Shown: positions 33,750-42,805 of the stretch, piece after piece
Layout of the letters: each line of letters opens with the position of its first letter
Numbering within the stretch: the first letter of the stretch is position 1
DNA from: Vulgatibacter sp035565615
Lineage (GTDB): Bacteria; Myxococcota; Myxococcia; Myxococcales; Vulgatibacteraceae
DNA length: 64,000 nt
Direction: 5' to 3'
Assembly (NCBI GenBank): GCA_035565615.1
Contig: DATMSB010000114.1
Location: 5,585-69,584, forward strand
Position numbers and translations under genes: made by a program
Notes under the pieces: model-generated
Databases searched by the model: none
What the model was told of the DNA's origin: nothing
The model's input: only the letters and a program-made list of their open reading frames with translations

Positions 33750-36449
33750 TCAGGGACCCATGAGCTGATCGAAGCGTTCGTACGCTGGAAGCCCTCCCAG
33801 GACCTCCCCATCGTCGCTTTCAGGCGTAACCCACGGCCAATTCTTGTCGCCAAAGAACGGGGGCTTTGCCTCGAGGTAGAGAGATGGAGGAAGGTCCTGT
33901 CTCTGAATCCCGGCGTCCCAGACGATTCCGCGAGTCACGAAGTCGTAATTGCCATGACGAATCGTGGTTGCTACCACTTGAGCGTCCTGACCGTTCTTTC
34001 CCGCGTTGTGTTCTACTCCGACCGCCCATATGGGGACTGGATCCCATTTCCAAGGAGGCGAAACCCGCTCGTAGATGAAGCCTGACTGCGGTGCTGCCAC
34101 CATGTCGCTGCTGCCCAGTACGTTTCCGATGAAGGTGGTCCAAAGCTGCCATTCAGGAACCTCCACGAAACGACGTGCAATCTCGTCCGTCAGTTGCAGC
34201 GGCGGCACAGAGCGCCGTCTGCCGTTTACGTGATTGCGGAAGAACGTTATGTAGATGCTGTTTCCCCAGTACGCATCGCCCCCGATGTTCCAGGTCTCGT
34301 TTCCCTCGAAGAGCTCGTGATGCGGAGCGGCGTAGTGAGCCGCACTTAGACCGACTTCTGGAATATTGGGATAACCTGCACCCCATCCATCTTCGAAATA
34401 GTTGTAGCCGATGACGTTACCACCTCCGCTTGCACGCATTGTTATGACTTTGTTGAAATTCCAGACGATGTTGTTCTCGAGGAGGTTGTCGGCCGAATAC
34501 GTGGTGATGTCTATGCCGTAGCCACCGCCGCCGGGGTTCGGGTTGACCGTGCTGTGAATGAACGAATCGCGGAGGACGCTTCGGAAGGCGTAGGTAAAGG
34601 ACACGCTGCTACCCTCACTCCGAACCGACTCGACGTTCTTCGCCCACGAGTAGGAGGTTCCGGTAAAGGGAATGTTGCCCTGCCCTCCGCTACCTCCGTC
34701 GACCAGGATATCCTCAAGACCGATCCACTTTCGTGTAGGCCTGACGGGCCCACCGGGCTCATCTCCTGAGAACCGAACGATCTGTGCTTCGTTGGAGGTG
34801 TAGTATGTCAATCGAAGGGGCGTGGTGAAGGTGAGGGTGTTGCCGTCTACCCCGGCGATCTCCAGGACCTGCCCGGTCGGGCGATTCTGTCGGCAGAACC
34901 ACCTGCGATTTCCATCGTTCGGGTCGGTCTGGTTGACCGTGTTCCACCAAGAGCCGACCCGGTCGGTGTCCACTAGCTGATCGATGAACACCAGCTCACC
35001 GACCGAATAGCCGGGGTTGTTGACTACGGTTACTTGCGTCGCGCCGTGGGGCGCGTCCGCGGCAAGGTCGATGGGAGTCGAGAACTTGATCCATAACTGC
35101 CCGATCTGAACCACAGGCATGTTGGATCCTGGCGCCTTGATCAGTCGGGTCGCGTTGGCGCCGCGCGGCCCCTGGCCACGCAAAGTTACGAAGCTGGGAA
35201 TGACCAAACCATTTCCACGGATGAAGTAGTCGCCGGCCGCCAGAAATACGATTTTCCGCGCGTTCTCTCTGGCAATCGCTCCGGCTGCATTGAGCGCAGC
35301 TTGAATGGCATTGGATGCGTCCGTGGTTCCGTTCGCGAGTGCGGGGTCGACAGAAAAACCGCTGAATGGGTCTCCGTCCGGGACATAGACGGTTGCAGGG
35401 CGAACGGGATCTGAGTCCAATGGGATTCCGCCGACGGCGTTCAAGCCTGGGTTCCACCGCGTCTGTCGGTCCGGCGGCAAGAGGCCCGTGGCGTCCGTGC
35501 TACTCGGACGAACAACGGCGACCTCGGCGACCGCGCTCTTCGACGGGTCGACAACGCTCGTCGCGACGATATTGAACGAACCCGGATTCGGAGGCGCGGA
35601 GTAGACTCCGTTCGAGTCGATCGAGCCTCCCGTGTCACCTTCCTGTACTTTCCATGTAACTGCTTGGTTGTCGGTGCCGCGCAGTCTTGCCTGAAACTGG
35701 ACGCTCCCGTTGGTCACGACCTCGACGATCGCTGGCTCGATTGTAACGGAGATTGGTTCGCGGACCGAAACGGTTGCAGTCCCACGAGCACTCGGATCAA
35801 ATGTAGAGGTGGCGACGACTGTGAACGTACCTGCCGAAGGGGGTGCCGTATATTGTCCGCTCGAATCGATTTTCCCGCCGGCATCCCCTTGCTCGACCGT
35901 CCACGTCACGGATTGGTCGGAAATCCCAGTGACGACTGCCTTGAACTGCTGCGTTCCGAGAGAGGAGACTTCGACTTCCGCTGGCTCTATTTTGATCTGG
36001 GCGTGGTGGTGTCCGGATCCGCCTGCTCCTCCGGACCCGCCTATTCCTCCGGTTCCGCCAACTCCTCCGGCGCCACCGGCCCCCCCCGTTCCAGGAACGA
36101 CCTCTCGGACAATCACCTTCGCAGTGCCTTGTAGCCTTGGATCTATGATGCTGACAGCGATGACGGTGAACACCCCTGGAGAAGATGGAGCGGTGTAGAA
36201 GCCATTCGGGTCGATTGTGCCCCCATCGGGTTCTGCAATACTCCATGTAACCGCGTTCGCGCTCGCATCGTTTACGGTCGCCGTGAACTGCTGAGTCTCG
36301 CCACTGCTGACGTCCGCCTGCGCCGGATGGACCTCGACCGTGATCGCGTTGGGCGGACCCAAGACGCGCTCTTGCTTCGCTGTGCATGCGGCGCCGACGG
36401 AGAGGAAGGCGAGCGGTAGGACCATTGGGGCCAAGCGAACGCGAATCAT
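33750..36449 (-). CDS. Lipoprotein with three Ig-like repeats and a pectate-lyase-like beta-helix
   Basis: 899 residues. The signal peptide ends FLSVGAAC, a lipobox. Three homologous Ig-like (BIG2/IPT-type) repeats of about 85 residues follow, each with pattern TQQFxAxVxxxxxxxVTW and GxIDxxGxYxAPxxxGxFxV. Repeats 1 and 2 are separated by a Gly-rich linker with HHH (about 36.0-36.1 kb). Residues about 370-899 form a right-handed beta-helix of the pectate-lyase superfamily (NAIQAALNAAGAIARENAR, GDYFIRGNGLVIPSFVTLRG, NNIVWNFNKVITMR). It is likely attached to the cell surface and acts on, or binds, the polysaccharide. ATG at 36449 is preferred because of the signal peptide and a GGAGG 5 bases upstream. 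Transcribed away from the Wza-like gene. Confidence 0.8.
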   Translation of the reverse strand: MIRVRLAPMVLPLAFLSVGAACTAKQERVLGPPNAITVEVHPAQADVSSGETQQFTATVNDASANAVTWSIAEPDGGTIDPNGFYTAPSSPGVFTVIAVSIIDPRLQGTAKVIVREVVPGTGGAGGAGGVGGTGGIGGSGGAGGSGHHHAQIKIEPAEVEVSSLGTQQFKAVVTGISDQSVTWTVEQGDAGGKIDSSGQYTAPPSAGTFTVVATSTFDPSARGTATVSVREPISVTIEPAIVEVVTNGSVQFQARLRGTDNQAVTWKVQEGDTGGSIDSNGVYSAPPNPGSFNIVATSVVDPSKSAVAEVAVVRPSSTDATGLLPPDRQTRWNPGLNAVGGIPLDSDPVRPATVYVPDGDPFSGFSVDPALANGTTDASNAIQAALNAAGAIARENARKIVFLAAGDYFIRGNGLVIPSFVTLRGQGPRGANATRLIKAPGSNMPVVQIGQLWIKFSTPIDLAADAPHGATQVTVVNNPGYSVGELVFIDQLVDTDRVGSWWNTVNQTDPNDGNRRWFCRQNRPTGQVLEIAGVDGNTLTFTTPLRLTYYTSNEAQIVRFSGDEPGGPVRPTRKWIGLEDILVDGGSGGQGNIPFTGTSYSWAKNVESVRSEGSSVSFTYAFRSVLRDSFIHSTVNPNPGGGGYGIDITTYSADNLLENNIVWNFNKVITMRASGGGNVIGYNYFEDGWGAGYPNIPEVGLSAAHYAAPHHELFEGNETWNIGGDAYWGNSIYITFFRNHVNGRRRSVPPLQLTDEIARRFVEVPEWQLWTTFIGNVLGSSDMVAAPQSGFIYERVSPPWKWDPVPIWAVGVEHNAGKNGQDAQVVATTIRHGNYDFVTRGIVWDAGIQRQDLPPSLYLEAKPPFFGDKNWPWVTPESDDGEVLGGLPAYERFDQLMGP

Positions 36450-36936
36450 CGAAACCTCCAGCCGTTCCAGAATCCGGCCCCCAAGGTCTATTGCGGAGTC
36501 GCACTGGATGATAGCTCCAGCGAACACTTCGTCGGTTGGGCCCTGGCGCGCCCAAGATAGCATCCTTTCGGCGGCATGCACGCTCGCCTTGCGTGCTGGC
36601 CAACGCCAACGGCTCATGCCACGGCGGCGTCAGGGCATGCCTCCGAGCCCGGATCCAGTGGCGCAGGCTCTTCGCGGCCGCGGGCGTCGCGGACCCCCTG
36701 CCGGCAACCGCGGTGACGAATTTGCGGCTCTCGGCCGAGCTGACCGGTCAGACGGTGACCAGCCGCGTTTCGAGGCACTTCCCTATAGGGGCCGCGCTCC
36801 AGGGAGCTGATAGAGCGGATCGAATGGGAGGCGCGAGCCCCGTCGCGGAGGCCTGGCTGGCTAGGTATGGCGACCCGTGGTAGGGTGCCGCGCTGCCGAA
36901 CAAGAGCGCCCGATCCGATCTTCTGTGAAGCCCCTC
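36450..36936. promoter_or_regulatory. 487-bp divergent intergenic region
   Basis: This stretch separates the leftward beta-helix lipoprotein gene from the rightward Wza-like gene and must hold both promoters. A 12-base palindrome CTGACCGGTCAG is at 36740-36751. On the minus strand TATCAT (about 36512-36517) is a possible -10 for the lipoprotein gene; on the plus strand TAGGGT near 36889 is a possible -10 for the export gene. Open frames here have poor composition and are not called as genes. Confidence 0.4.
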
Positions 36937-37575
36937 ATGCTTGCCCGCCCCTTCCGAACAACGGCTCTGGGCCCCATCGCTGCCCTTCTCCTGGTCATCC
37001 CCTTCGGTTTCTCGCTGCAAGGCTGCGCGACCAGCGCGCCGTATCGGTGGGTCGACGACGCGCCGGCCGGGCACGAGGACCCGAACGTGTACCGGATCGC
37101 CGCTCGCGACGTGATCAGCGTCCGCGTCTGGAACCAGGAATCCATGGGAATGGAGCGGGCACGGGTCCGCGAGGACGGGAAGATCTCGCTTCCGTTCCTG
37201 AAGGACGTGAGCGTCGTGGGGATGACGCCGAACGAGCTCAGCGAGAAGTTGCAGAAGGAGCTGGTGTCCCTGATCGTCGAACCGATCGTGACCGTGACCC
37301 TGGAGGAGCCCGCTCCCCTGAACGTCTCGGTGATCGGCGAGGTCGCGACCGCTGGGGCCTTCACGATGCCGCGGCCTGCCGGCGTGCTGCAGGCGATCGC
37401 CGCCGCAGGTGGCCTCACCCCCTACGCGGATCGCGACAGCATCTACGTGCTGAGGCGGCTCGCGCCGGCGATCCCTCCCACTCGGATCCGCTTCCGCTAT
37501 CGAGACCTCACGAGCGGTGGAACCCCGGCTGCCGCCTTCCTCCTCAAGAGCGGCGATGTCGTCGTCGTGGAGTGA
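36937..37575 (+). CDS. Wza-like polysaccharide export lipoprotein
   Basis: 212 residues. Signal peptide with lipobox LQGC, then the polysaccharide export (Poly_export) domain: YRIAARDVISVRVWNQESM, VREDGKISLPFLKDVSVVGM and a SLBB-type domain with SVIGEVATAGAFTMPRPAGV and LQAIAAAGGLTPYADRDSIYV. The short length lacks the C-terminal transmembrane barrel region of E. coli Wza, as is usual in myxobacterial and other export proteins of this class. Forms the periplasmic ring for EPS export. An upstream in-frame GTG (36925) is possible. The stop overlaps the next gene by GTGA. Confidence 0.87.
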   Translation: MLARPFRTTALGPIAALLLVIPFGFSLQGCATSAPYRWVDDAPAGHEDPNVYRIAARDVISVRVWNQESMGMERARVREDGKISLPFLKDVSVVGMTPNELSEKLQKELVSLIVEPIVTVTLEEPAPLNVSVIGEVATAGAFTMPRPAGVLQAIAAAGGLTPYADRDSIYVLRRLAPAIPPTRIRFRYRDLTSGGTPAAAFLLKSGDVVVVE

Positions 37576-38792
37576 CCTTGATCGCGGCGCTCCTCGGCGC
37601 AATCTCGCTGTTCTCGCTCGGTCCGCTCGGGGACATCGAGGCGGATGCAGGGGTTCAAGCGGGTTCGAGGCTGCGGGTCGTCGACGAGCAGGAGCGGCCG
37701 GGCCAGGGGACTTCATCTCAGGATCGCAGGGTCGGCGAGTTCGACCTGGGGCCACGCCTCACGCTCACGAATGACGCGAGATTGCGGCTCGCTCTCACCT
37801 ACGCACCCACCTTGCACGTGCCGATGGAGCTGGCGCCTGCGGAAACGCCCGAGGGCCAGACTCTCTCTCAGGTGGAAGGTGCGACCTACCTGCACAACGC
37901 GGAGCTTCGTGCAGAACGGCCTCTGGGTCGCTGGGTGCTCCGCGGCAGCGCCGGTGCCTCGTATGGGTCCCTCGACCCGCTCGCTTCCGGCGCACTGCCG
38001 GGACAACCCCTCGTCGGTACGGCGCGGATTCCGTACCGGGCCCTCACGCTTTCCGCTGGCGTCACTTTGACTCCGTCGTCGCGCACGCTCGTGTCCCTCG
38101 ACGCCGGCGCGTCCTCGAGCGGCGGCGATGGGACGGTGGCGGAGCAATCGCTACCGACGCAGCGCGACCTCCGTGTCGACGGCGCGTTCGACCTGCGAGC
38201 CACGCGGAGGGACACCTATGGGGCGCTGCTCTCCTTCGCTGGCGCTCGCGTCCAGCGAGGAAGCGACTCGGTCGCCCTGCGAGCCGGAGGAAGTTGGACG
38301 CGCGGACTGACGCCACGTCATTCGCTGCGCCTCTCCGGTGGCGCCGCGGTGGCGCGGGAACAGAGCTTGGGTGGCGACAACCCCGGCGTCCTGCCTTGGG
38401 CGGAGGGTTCGCTCGCGTATTCGCCCGGTGAGCGACGCCCCACCCTCGCGGTGACGCTGGGGGCCCAGCCCGCGATCGACCGCCTCACGGGTGCCGTGGA
38501 CGTCCGCGGGTTCGTCGAGGCTCGGTCGGCGTGGGCGCCGGCTCGTGACTGGGCGTTCGGCGTCTCGGGCCAGGCGGCCGTTCTCGAACCCTGGCTCGGC
38601 TATCAGGGGCAGGAGGTTTCGCGGACCTGGACGGGAGGGGTGGGGATTCGAATGGATCGATCCCTCGGCAGGTTCCTGACCGCCGGCGCCGGAGTGTTCT
38701 CGACGTGGCAGCGCAGCGGTCGCGAGGATCTGGCGACGTTCCGCGAGGTCGTCGCCATGCTGGATCTGGTCGCGACACTGTCGCCGCGCTGA
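37572..38792 (+). CDS. Outer-membrane beta-barrel protein of the EPS locus
   Basis: 406 residues. Starts with a hydrophobic signal (LIAALLGAISLFSLGPLG) and then has repeated amphipathic beta-strand patterns (RLRLALTYAPTLHV, WVLRGSAGASYGSL, RDTYGALLSFAGARV), as in TIGR03016/GtrX-like barrel proteins of EPS loci. It probably forms the outer-membrane partner of the export lipoprotein, since the export lipoprotein lacks its own membrane barrel. The GTG at 37572 overlaps the upstream stop by GTGA. Function inferred from composition and position. Confidence 0.7.
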   Translation: MTLIAALLGAISLFSLGPLGDIEADAGVQAGSRLRVVDEQERPGQGTSSQDRRVGEFDLGPRLTLTNDARLRLALTYAPTLHVPMELAPAETPEGQTLSQVEGATYLHNAELRAERPLGRWVLRGSAGASYGSLDPLASGALPGQPLVGTARIPYRALTLSAGVTLTPSSRTLVSLDAGASSSGGDGTVAEQSLPTQRDLRVDGAFDLRATRRDTYGALLSFAGARVQRGSDSVALRAGGSWTRGLTPRHSLRLSGGAAVAREQSLGGDNPGVLPWAEGSLAYSPGERRPTLAVTLGAQPAIDRLTGAVDVRGFVEARSAWAPARDWAFGVSGQAAVLEPWLGYQGQEVSRTWTGGVGIRMDRSLGRFLTAGAGVFSTWQRSGREDLATFREVVAMLDLVATLSPR

Positions 38793-38946
38793 CGCCCGCC
38801 GGTCGCCTTCCGGGCGGTCCGGCTCGCCCATGCCTTTCGCTCGATCGTGGTCCCGCATTCGTGGGAGTGACGGCCGACGATGGCGTGGGTACGTTCCGCC
38901 CCGCTGACTACCGCAGGCCACCCAAGGTCAGATCGGGGTCCAAGTC

Positions 38947-39984
38947 ATGGGTGAACGCTGCACCGGAACGTCGAGACGCTACGTCTTGATCTCACCTTGC
39001 CGCAACGAGGCGGCCTTCATCCGTCGCACGCTCGACAGCGTGGCGGCCCAGACCGTTCCGCCTGCGCTCTGGGTGATCGTGGACGACGGTTCGTCGGACG
39101 ACACGCCGAGGATTCTCGAGGAGTACTCCAAGAAGCTTCCCTACCTTCGAGTGATTCGGCGCAGCGATCGGGGTCGCCGCGCCGTGGGGCCGGGCGTGGT
39201 CGAGGCGTTCTACGAAGGTCTCGGAACGCTGGACCTCGACGAGTACGACTACGTCTGCAAGCTCGACGTCGACCTCGAGCTGCCCGAGCGCTACTTCGAG
39301 CTCCTCATGGTGCGCATGGAGGCCGATCCACGGCTCGGGACCTGCTCCGGTAAGCCCTGGTTCCATCACCCGATCGGCGATCACCTCGTCCCCGAGACCT
39401 GCGGCGACGAGATGTCGGTGGGGATGTCCAAATTCTACAGGGTGGAGTGCTTCCGTGAGATCGGTGGGTTCGTCCGGCAGGTGATGTGGGACGGCATCGA
39501 CTGCCACCGTGCGCGGATGCTCGGGTGGATCGCGCAGGCCTTCAACGACGAGGCGCTCAGGTTCATCCACCTGCGGGCCATGGGTTCGAGCGACCGAGGG
39601 ATCCTCACGGGACGCGTTCGCTACGGCTTCGGTCAGTACTTCATGGGAACGTCCCCCCTTTTCCTCGTGGCGAGCGCGGTGTTCCGCATGCTCAAGCACC
39701 CGGCGATCACGGGGAGCATGGCCACGCTCTGGGGCTTTTTCTGGAGCGCGGTGAAGGGACTCCCCCGCTACGAGGACCCGGAGTTCAGAAAGTTCGTCCG
39801 CCGCTACCAGCACATGGCCTTGCTGATGGGCAAGCGCCGGGCGATCGCGAGGTTGAATCGCGAGCGAGCCACCGTGTGGGAAGCGCGTCAACGGCGCCGA
39901 GTTTCGGCGAATAGTGCCGCACCCGCTTTGGTGAAGGCCCCGGTTCAGGCGCAGGCCCGCGTTGCGGGCGGCATCCGGGCTTGA
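38947..39984 (+). CDS. Glycosyltransferase family 2
   Basis: 345 residues. GT-A fold with VLISPCRNEAAFIRRTLDSV, VIVDDGSSDDTP (UDP-binding Asp pair) and KLDVDLELPERYF, the metal-binding DxD position. The C-terminal part has a hydrophobic region (FLVASAVFRM) and a basic tail rich in Arg/Ala. An inverting transferase for EPS repeat-unit synthesis is expected. It starts an rightward two-gene unit; the next gene starts at a TTG inside its stop codon. Confidence 0.88.
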   Translation: MGERCTGTSRRYVLISPCRNEAAFIRRTLDSVAAQTVPPALWVIVDDGSSDDTPRILEEYSKKLPYLRVIRRSDRGRRAVGPGVVEAFYEGLGTLDLDEYDYVCKLDVDLELPERYFELLMVRMEADPRLGTCSGKPWFHHPIGDHLVPETCGDEMSVGMSKFYRVECFREIGGFVRQVMWDGIDCHRARMLGWIAQAFNDEALRFIHLRAMGSSDRGILTGRVRYGFGQYFMGTSPLFLVASAVFRMLKHPAITGSMATLWGFFWSAVKGLPRYEDPEFRKFVRRYQHMALLMGKRRAIARLNRERATVWEARQRRRVSANSAAPALVKAPVQAQARVAGGIRA

Positions 39985-41372
39985 GCGATAGCAAAGTGCG
40001 CGTCCTCCTCCTCGCAGAAAGCGCCAATCCGGAATATTCGAGCGTCGCACTCGTCGGCTGGAGCCTCGCTCAGGCGATTGGCGGATCCGCGGATGCCCAC
40101 CTCGTCACCAACGTCCACAACGTCGATGGAATCGAGAGGGCGGGCTGGCGCGAGGGCCGCGAGTTCACCGCGGTGGACCCAAGTCGCGTCCAGCGCCCGA
40201 TCTACCGGGTGGAGGAAGCGATCCGCAAGGCGACGGGGCTGGGCTGGACCTTCAAGACGGCGCTTTCGACGATCCCGTACGCCTACTTCGAACATCTCGT
40301 TTGGCGCAGGTTCGGTGAAGCGATTCGGCGGCGCGAGTTCGACCTGGTGCATCGGCTCACGCCAGTGAGCCCGGCCGTCCCGAGCCCGATCGCGCTGCAC
40401 TGCAGGGCGGTAGGAGTGCCGTTCGTCCTGGGCCCGATCAACGGCGGCGTTCCGTGGCCGAAGGAGTTTCGCGGGGCCCAGCGGAGCGAGGGCGAATGGC
40501 TCTCGTATCTCAGGGGGCTGCTGGGGCTGATGCCTGGTTTTCACTCCACGAGGCGAGCGTCGTCGGCCATCCTCGCCGGATCGCGGCAAACCTGGAGTGA
40601 GCTGGAGCGGTACCGCGCAAAGAGCATCTACCTCCCCGAGAACGCCGTCGACCCAATCCGTGTCTCGGCGGTGCGCGGCTCGCGCGGCAGCTCACCGTTG
40701 CGCGTCGCCTATGTGGGACGTCTCGTGGCGCTCAAGGGCGTGGACATGTTGATCGAGGCGGGTGCCCCGCTGATCCGCTCGGGACGGATGACGCTCGACA
40801 TCATCGGCGACGGACCCGAGATGCCGAATCTGCGCCGGCAGATCGCACAGGAAGGGATCGAGGCCGGGGTCACGATGTCGGGATGGATTCACGATCAGCG
40901 CGAGATCGCGCCCCGGCTGGCTCGTGCCGACGTGTTCGGATTCCCGAGCATCCGAGAATTCGGTGGTGGGGCCGTGCTCGAGGCCATGGCGATTGGGCTC
41001 GCGCCCGTCGTCGTGGATTACGCGGGCCCCAGCGAGTTGGTCACGGATGCAACCGGATTTCGAGTTCCGATCGGCCCACGAGACTCGATCGTGGCCGGGT
41101 TTCGACGAATCCTCGAGCGGCTGATCGACCAGCCCGAGCTGGCGAGAGCGGTGGGCGAGAAGGCGCGGGCGCGGGTGTACCGGTACTTCACGTGGGACGT
41201 GAAGGTCCGGCAGATCGTCGAAGTGTACCGTTGGGTGTTGGGGCGAGGCGATCGCCCCGACTTCGGGATGCCGTTCCCGGACGTGGACGAGCCCGAAGGG
41301 GAAGTGGCGTCGGGCCAGGGCGGGCAGGTGCCCGCGCCGACCAAGGAAGGCCGTTCGCGCGAAGCCTCCTAG
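39981..41372 (+). CDS. Glycosyltransferase family 4
   Basis: 463 residues. GT-B glycosyltransferase with FDLVHRLTPVSPAVPSPIA, VLGPINGGVPWP (typical of GT4 subfamily members with this N-domain), VAYVGRLVALKGVDMLIEA, IIGDGPEMP and REFGGGAVLEAMAIGLAPVV carrying the donor-binding Glu. The TTG start at 39981 overlaps the stop of the GT2 gene (TTGA). The last 50 residues are acidic and Gly/Pro-rich and probably disordered. The 3' end overlaps the convergent glycosyltransferase gene by 4 bases. Confidence 0.86.
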   Translation: MSDSKVRVLLLAESANPEYSSVALVGWSLAQAIGGSADAHLVTNVHNVDGIERAGWREGREFTAVDPSRVQRPIYRVEEAIRKATGLGWTFKTALSTIPYAYFEHLVWRRFGEAIRRREFDLVHRLTPVSPAVPSPIALHCRAVGVPFVLGPINGGVPWPKEFRGAQRSEGEWLSYLRGLLGLMPGFHSTRRASSAILAGSRQTWSELERYRAKSIYLPENAVDPIRVSAVRGSRGSSPLRVAYVGRLVALKGVDMLIEAGAPLIRSGRMTLDIIGDGPEMPNLRRQIAQEGIEAGVTMSGWIHDQREIAPRLARADVFGFPSIREFGGGAVLEAMAIGLAPVVVDYAGPSELVTDATGFRVPIGPRDSIVAGFRRILERLIDQPELARAVGEKARARVYRYFTWDVKVRQIVEVYRWVLGRGDRPDFGMPFPDVDEPEGEVASGQGGQVPAPTKEGRSREAS

Positions 41373-42634
41373 CCCGACGCGGTCATGGCCTCGGAGGTCG
41401 TCTGTCGAACCGATCCTCGAAGCTCCCGCAGGAACCCTTCCATCCGCTCGGCGATCGCGGCCCAGGAGTATGTGGTTTCCACGACCTTCCGACCCGCGTC
41501 GCCCAGCCGGTGTGCGAGAGCGGGATCTTCGAGCAATCGAAGGGCCGCCGAGGAAAACGCCTCCGGGTCGTCGGCGATGAGGATGTGCCGTTCGGCTTCG
41601 AGGGCGATTCCCTCCGCTCCGAGCGCGGTCGAGACGATCGCCTTTCCCATCGCGAGCGACTCCAGGATCTTCAACCTCGTACCGCCACCGATTCGCAGCG
41701 GTACGATGATCGCCGTGGCCTCCGCGAGGTGCCGCTGCAGGTCGTCGACCAGGCCCGCGATCTCCACGTCGGGGCCGTGTTGTGCCAGGACGTCCGGCGG
41801 GGGGTGAGAGCCGATGATCTTCAGTCGAACGTCCGGACTCCGCTTCGCAATCCGGGGCCAGATGTCGCCCAGCAGCCAACGGACGGCGTCGAGGTTCGGA
41901 AAATAATTCATGGTTCCGAAAAACAGGAGCGTCGGCCTTGCGTCCGGTGCAGCGTTCCGAGGTCGGAACTGCTCGGTGTCGACGCCGTTTGGAACGACCG
42001 CCGATCGGATCTCGGGGTAGAACGCGCGCGCCCGGGCCTCGTCGTCGGGGGAGGTGAACGCGACTCCGTCCACCATGCGCCACGCACGAAGCTCTTCCCG
42101 CCGAAGTTTTCGCCAATTGAGTGCGTGATAAACCCGGCGCGAGAGGCCGGTCGACATTTCACCGTATTGCCTCGCGAGATCGAACTCGACGTTGTGTGCA
42201 TCCACGATCACGTGAGGGGGCGGGTGCCCTGGAGGAGCGGATCGAAATCGGCTGAAGGCCATGAAGGGGGTTTCGACGCTCACCACGTCGAACGGACGAG
42301 CACGGAGAATCCGATCGAGCTCGCGCTGAAGCCCCGGCTGGTTCATGTACCGGCGTTCGTAGCTCTTCGTCGATCCCAGGGAGCGGAGTTGGGAGATCCT
42401 CTTCGATCGCCCGGCTGCCTCTCGACAGGGTACGAGGACGACCTCGTCGCAGTATTCCCGCATGGCCCGATAGGCGACGTCCCGGTCGAAATCCGGGGGA
42501 CAAAGGCCCACGAACGACACTCTGTTTCGGGAGGCGAGCGACCGCATCAGGCCCTCGAGACGACGTTGGGCGCCGAAGGTCGCCGGGCTAGCGGGGAACG
42601 ACGAGACGAACAGCAGTTTCAGAGCCGAGGGCAT
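41369..42634 (-). CDS. Glycosyltransferase family 4
   Basis: 421 residues. N-domain KLLFVSSFPASPATFGAQRR and HVIVDAHNVEFDLAR; C-domain LLFFGTMNYFPNLDAVRWLL, GSHPPPDV and VPLRIGGGTRLKILESLAMGKAIVST, where KILESLA is the nucleotide-sugar binding loop. It resembles the TIGR03087/stp1-type sugar transferases of EPS and exosortase loci. Single gene at the right end of the EPS locus, convergent with the preceding one; TAGGAT 10 bases upstream of the ATG may be its -10 box. Confidence 0.87.
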   Translation of the reverse strand: MPSALKLLFVSSFPASPATFGAQRRLEGLMRSLASRNRVSFVGLCPPDFDRDVAYRAMREYCDEVVLVPCREAAGRSKRISQLRSLGSTKSYERRYMNQPGLQRELDRILRARPFDVVSVETPFMAFSRFRSAPPGHPPPHVIVDAHNVEFDLARQYGEMSTGLSRRVYHALNWRKLRREELRAWRMVDGVAFTSPDDEARARAFYPEIRSAVVPNGVDTEQFRPRNAAPDARPTLLFFGTMNYFPNLDAVRWLLGDIWPRIAKRSPDVRLKIIGSHPPPDVLAQHGPDVEIAGLVDDLQRHLAEATAIIVPLRIGGGTRLKILESLAMGKAIVSTALGAEGIALEAERHILIADDPEAFSSAALRLLEDPALAHRLGDAGRKVVETTYSWAAIAERMEGFLRELRGSVRQTTSEAMTASG

Positions 42635-42805
42635 GACGAATCGTATCCTACGGCGAGCAGGGAAGGAACCTGAGAACGCATGCCCGGCCTGAGAGCGAGC
42701 GGGCGAGCCGGTTACCCGCGTCCACCCGCTCGTCGGGGATGCGGGCCGTCGGCTTTCGTGCTTTCATCGGCGCCTTTTTCCCAGCGCACGAAAGTGAGCC
42801 GGACC

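Noticed and set aside
36536..36883. 115-codon rightward frame in the divergent region
   Set aside because: No ribosome binding site, shadow-like composition and no recognisable family; kept as intergenic.
42680..42805. Upstream extension of the OPT transporter
   Set aside because: Adds a basic leader not expected before the family's N-terminus; ATG 42806 preferred.
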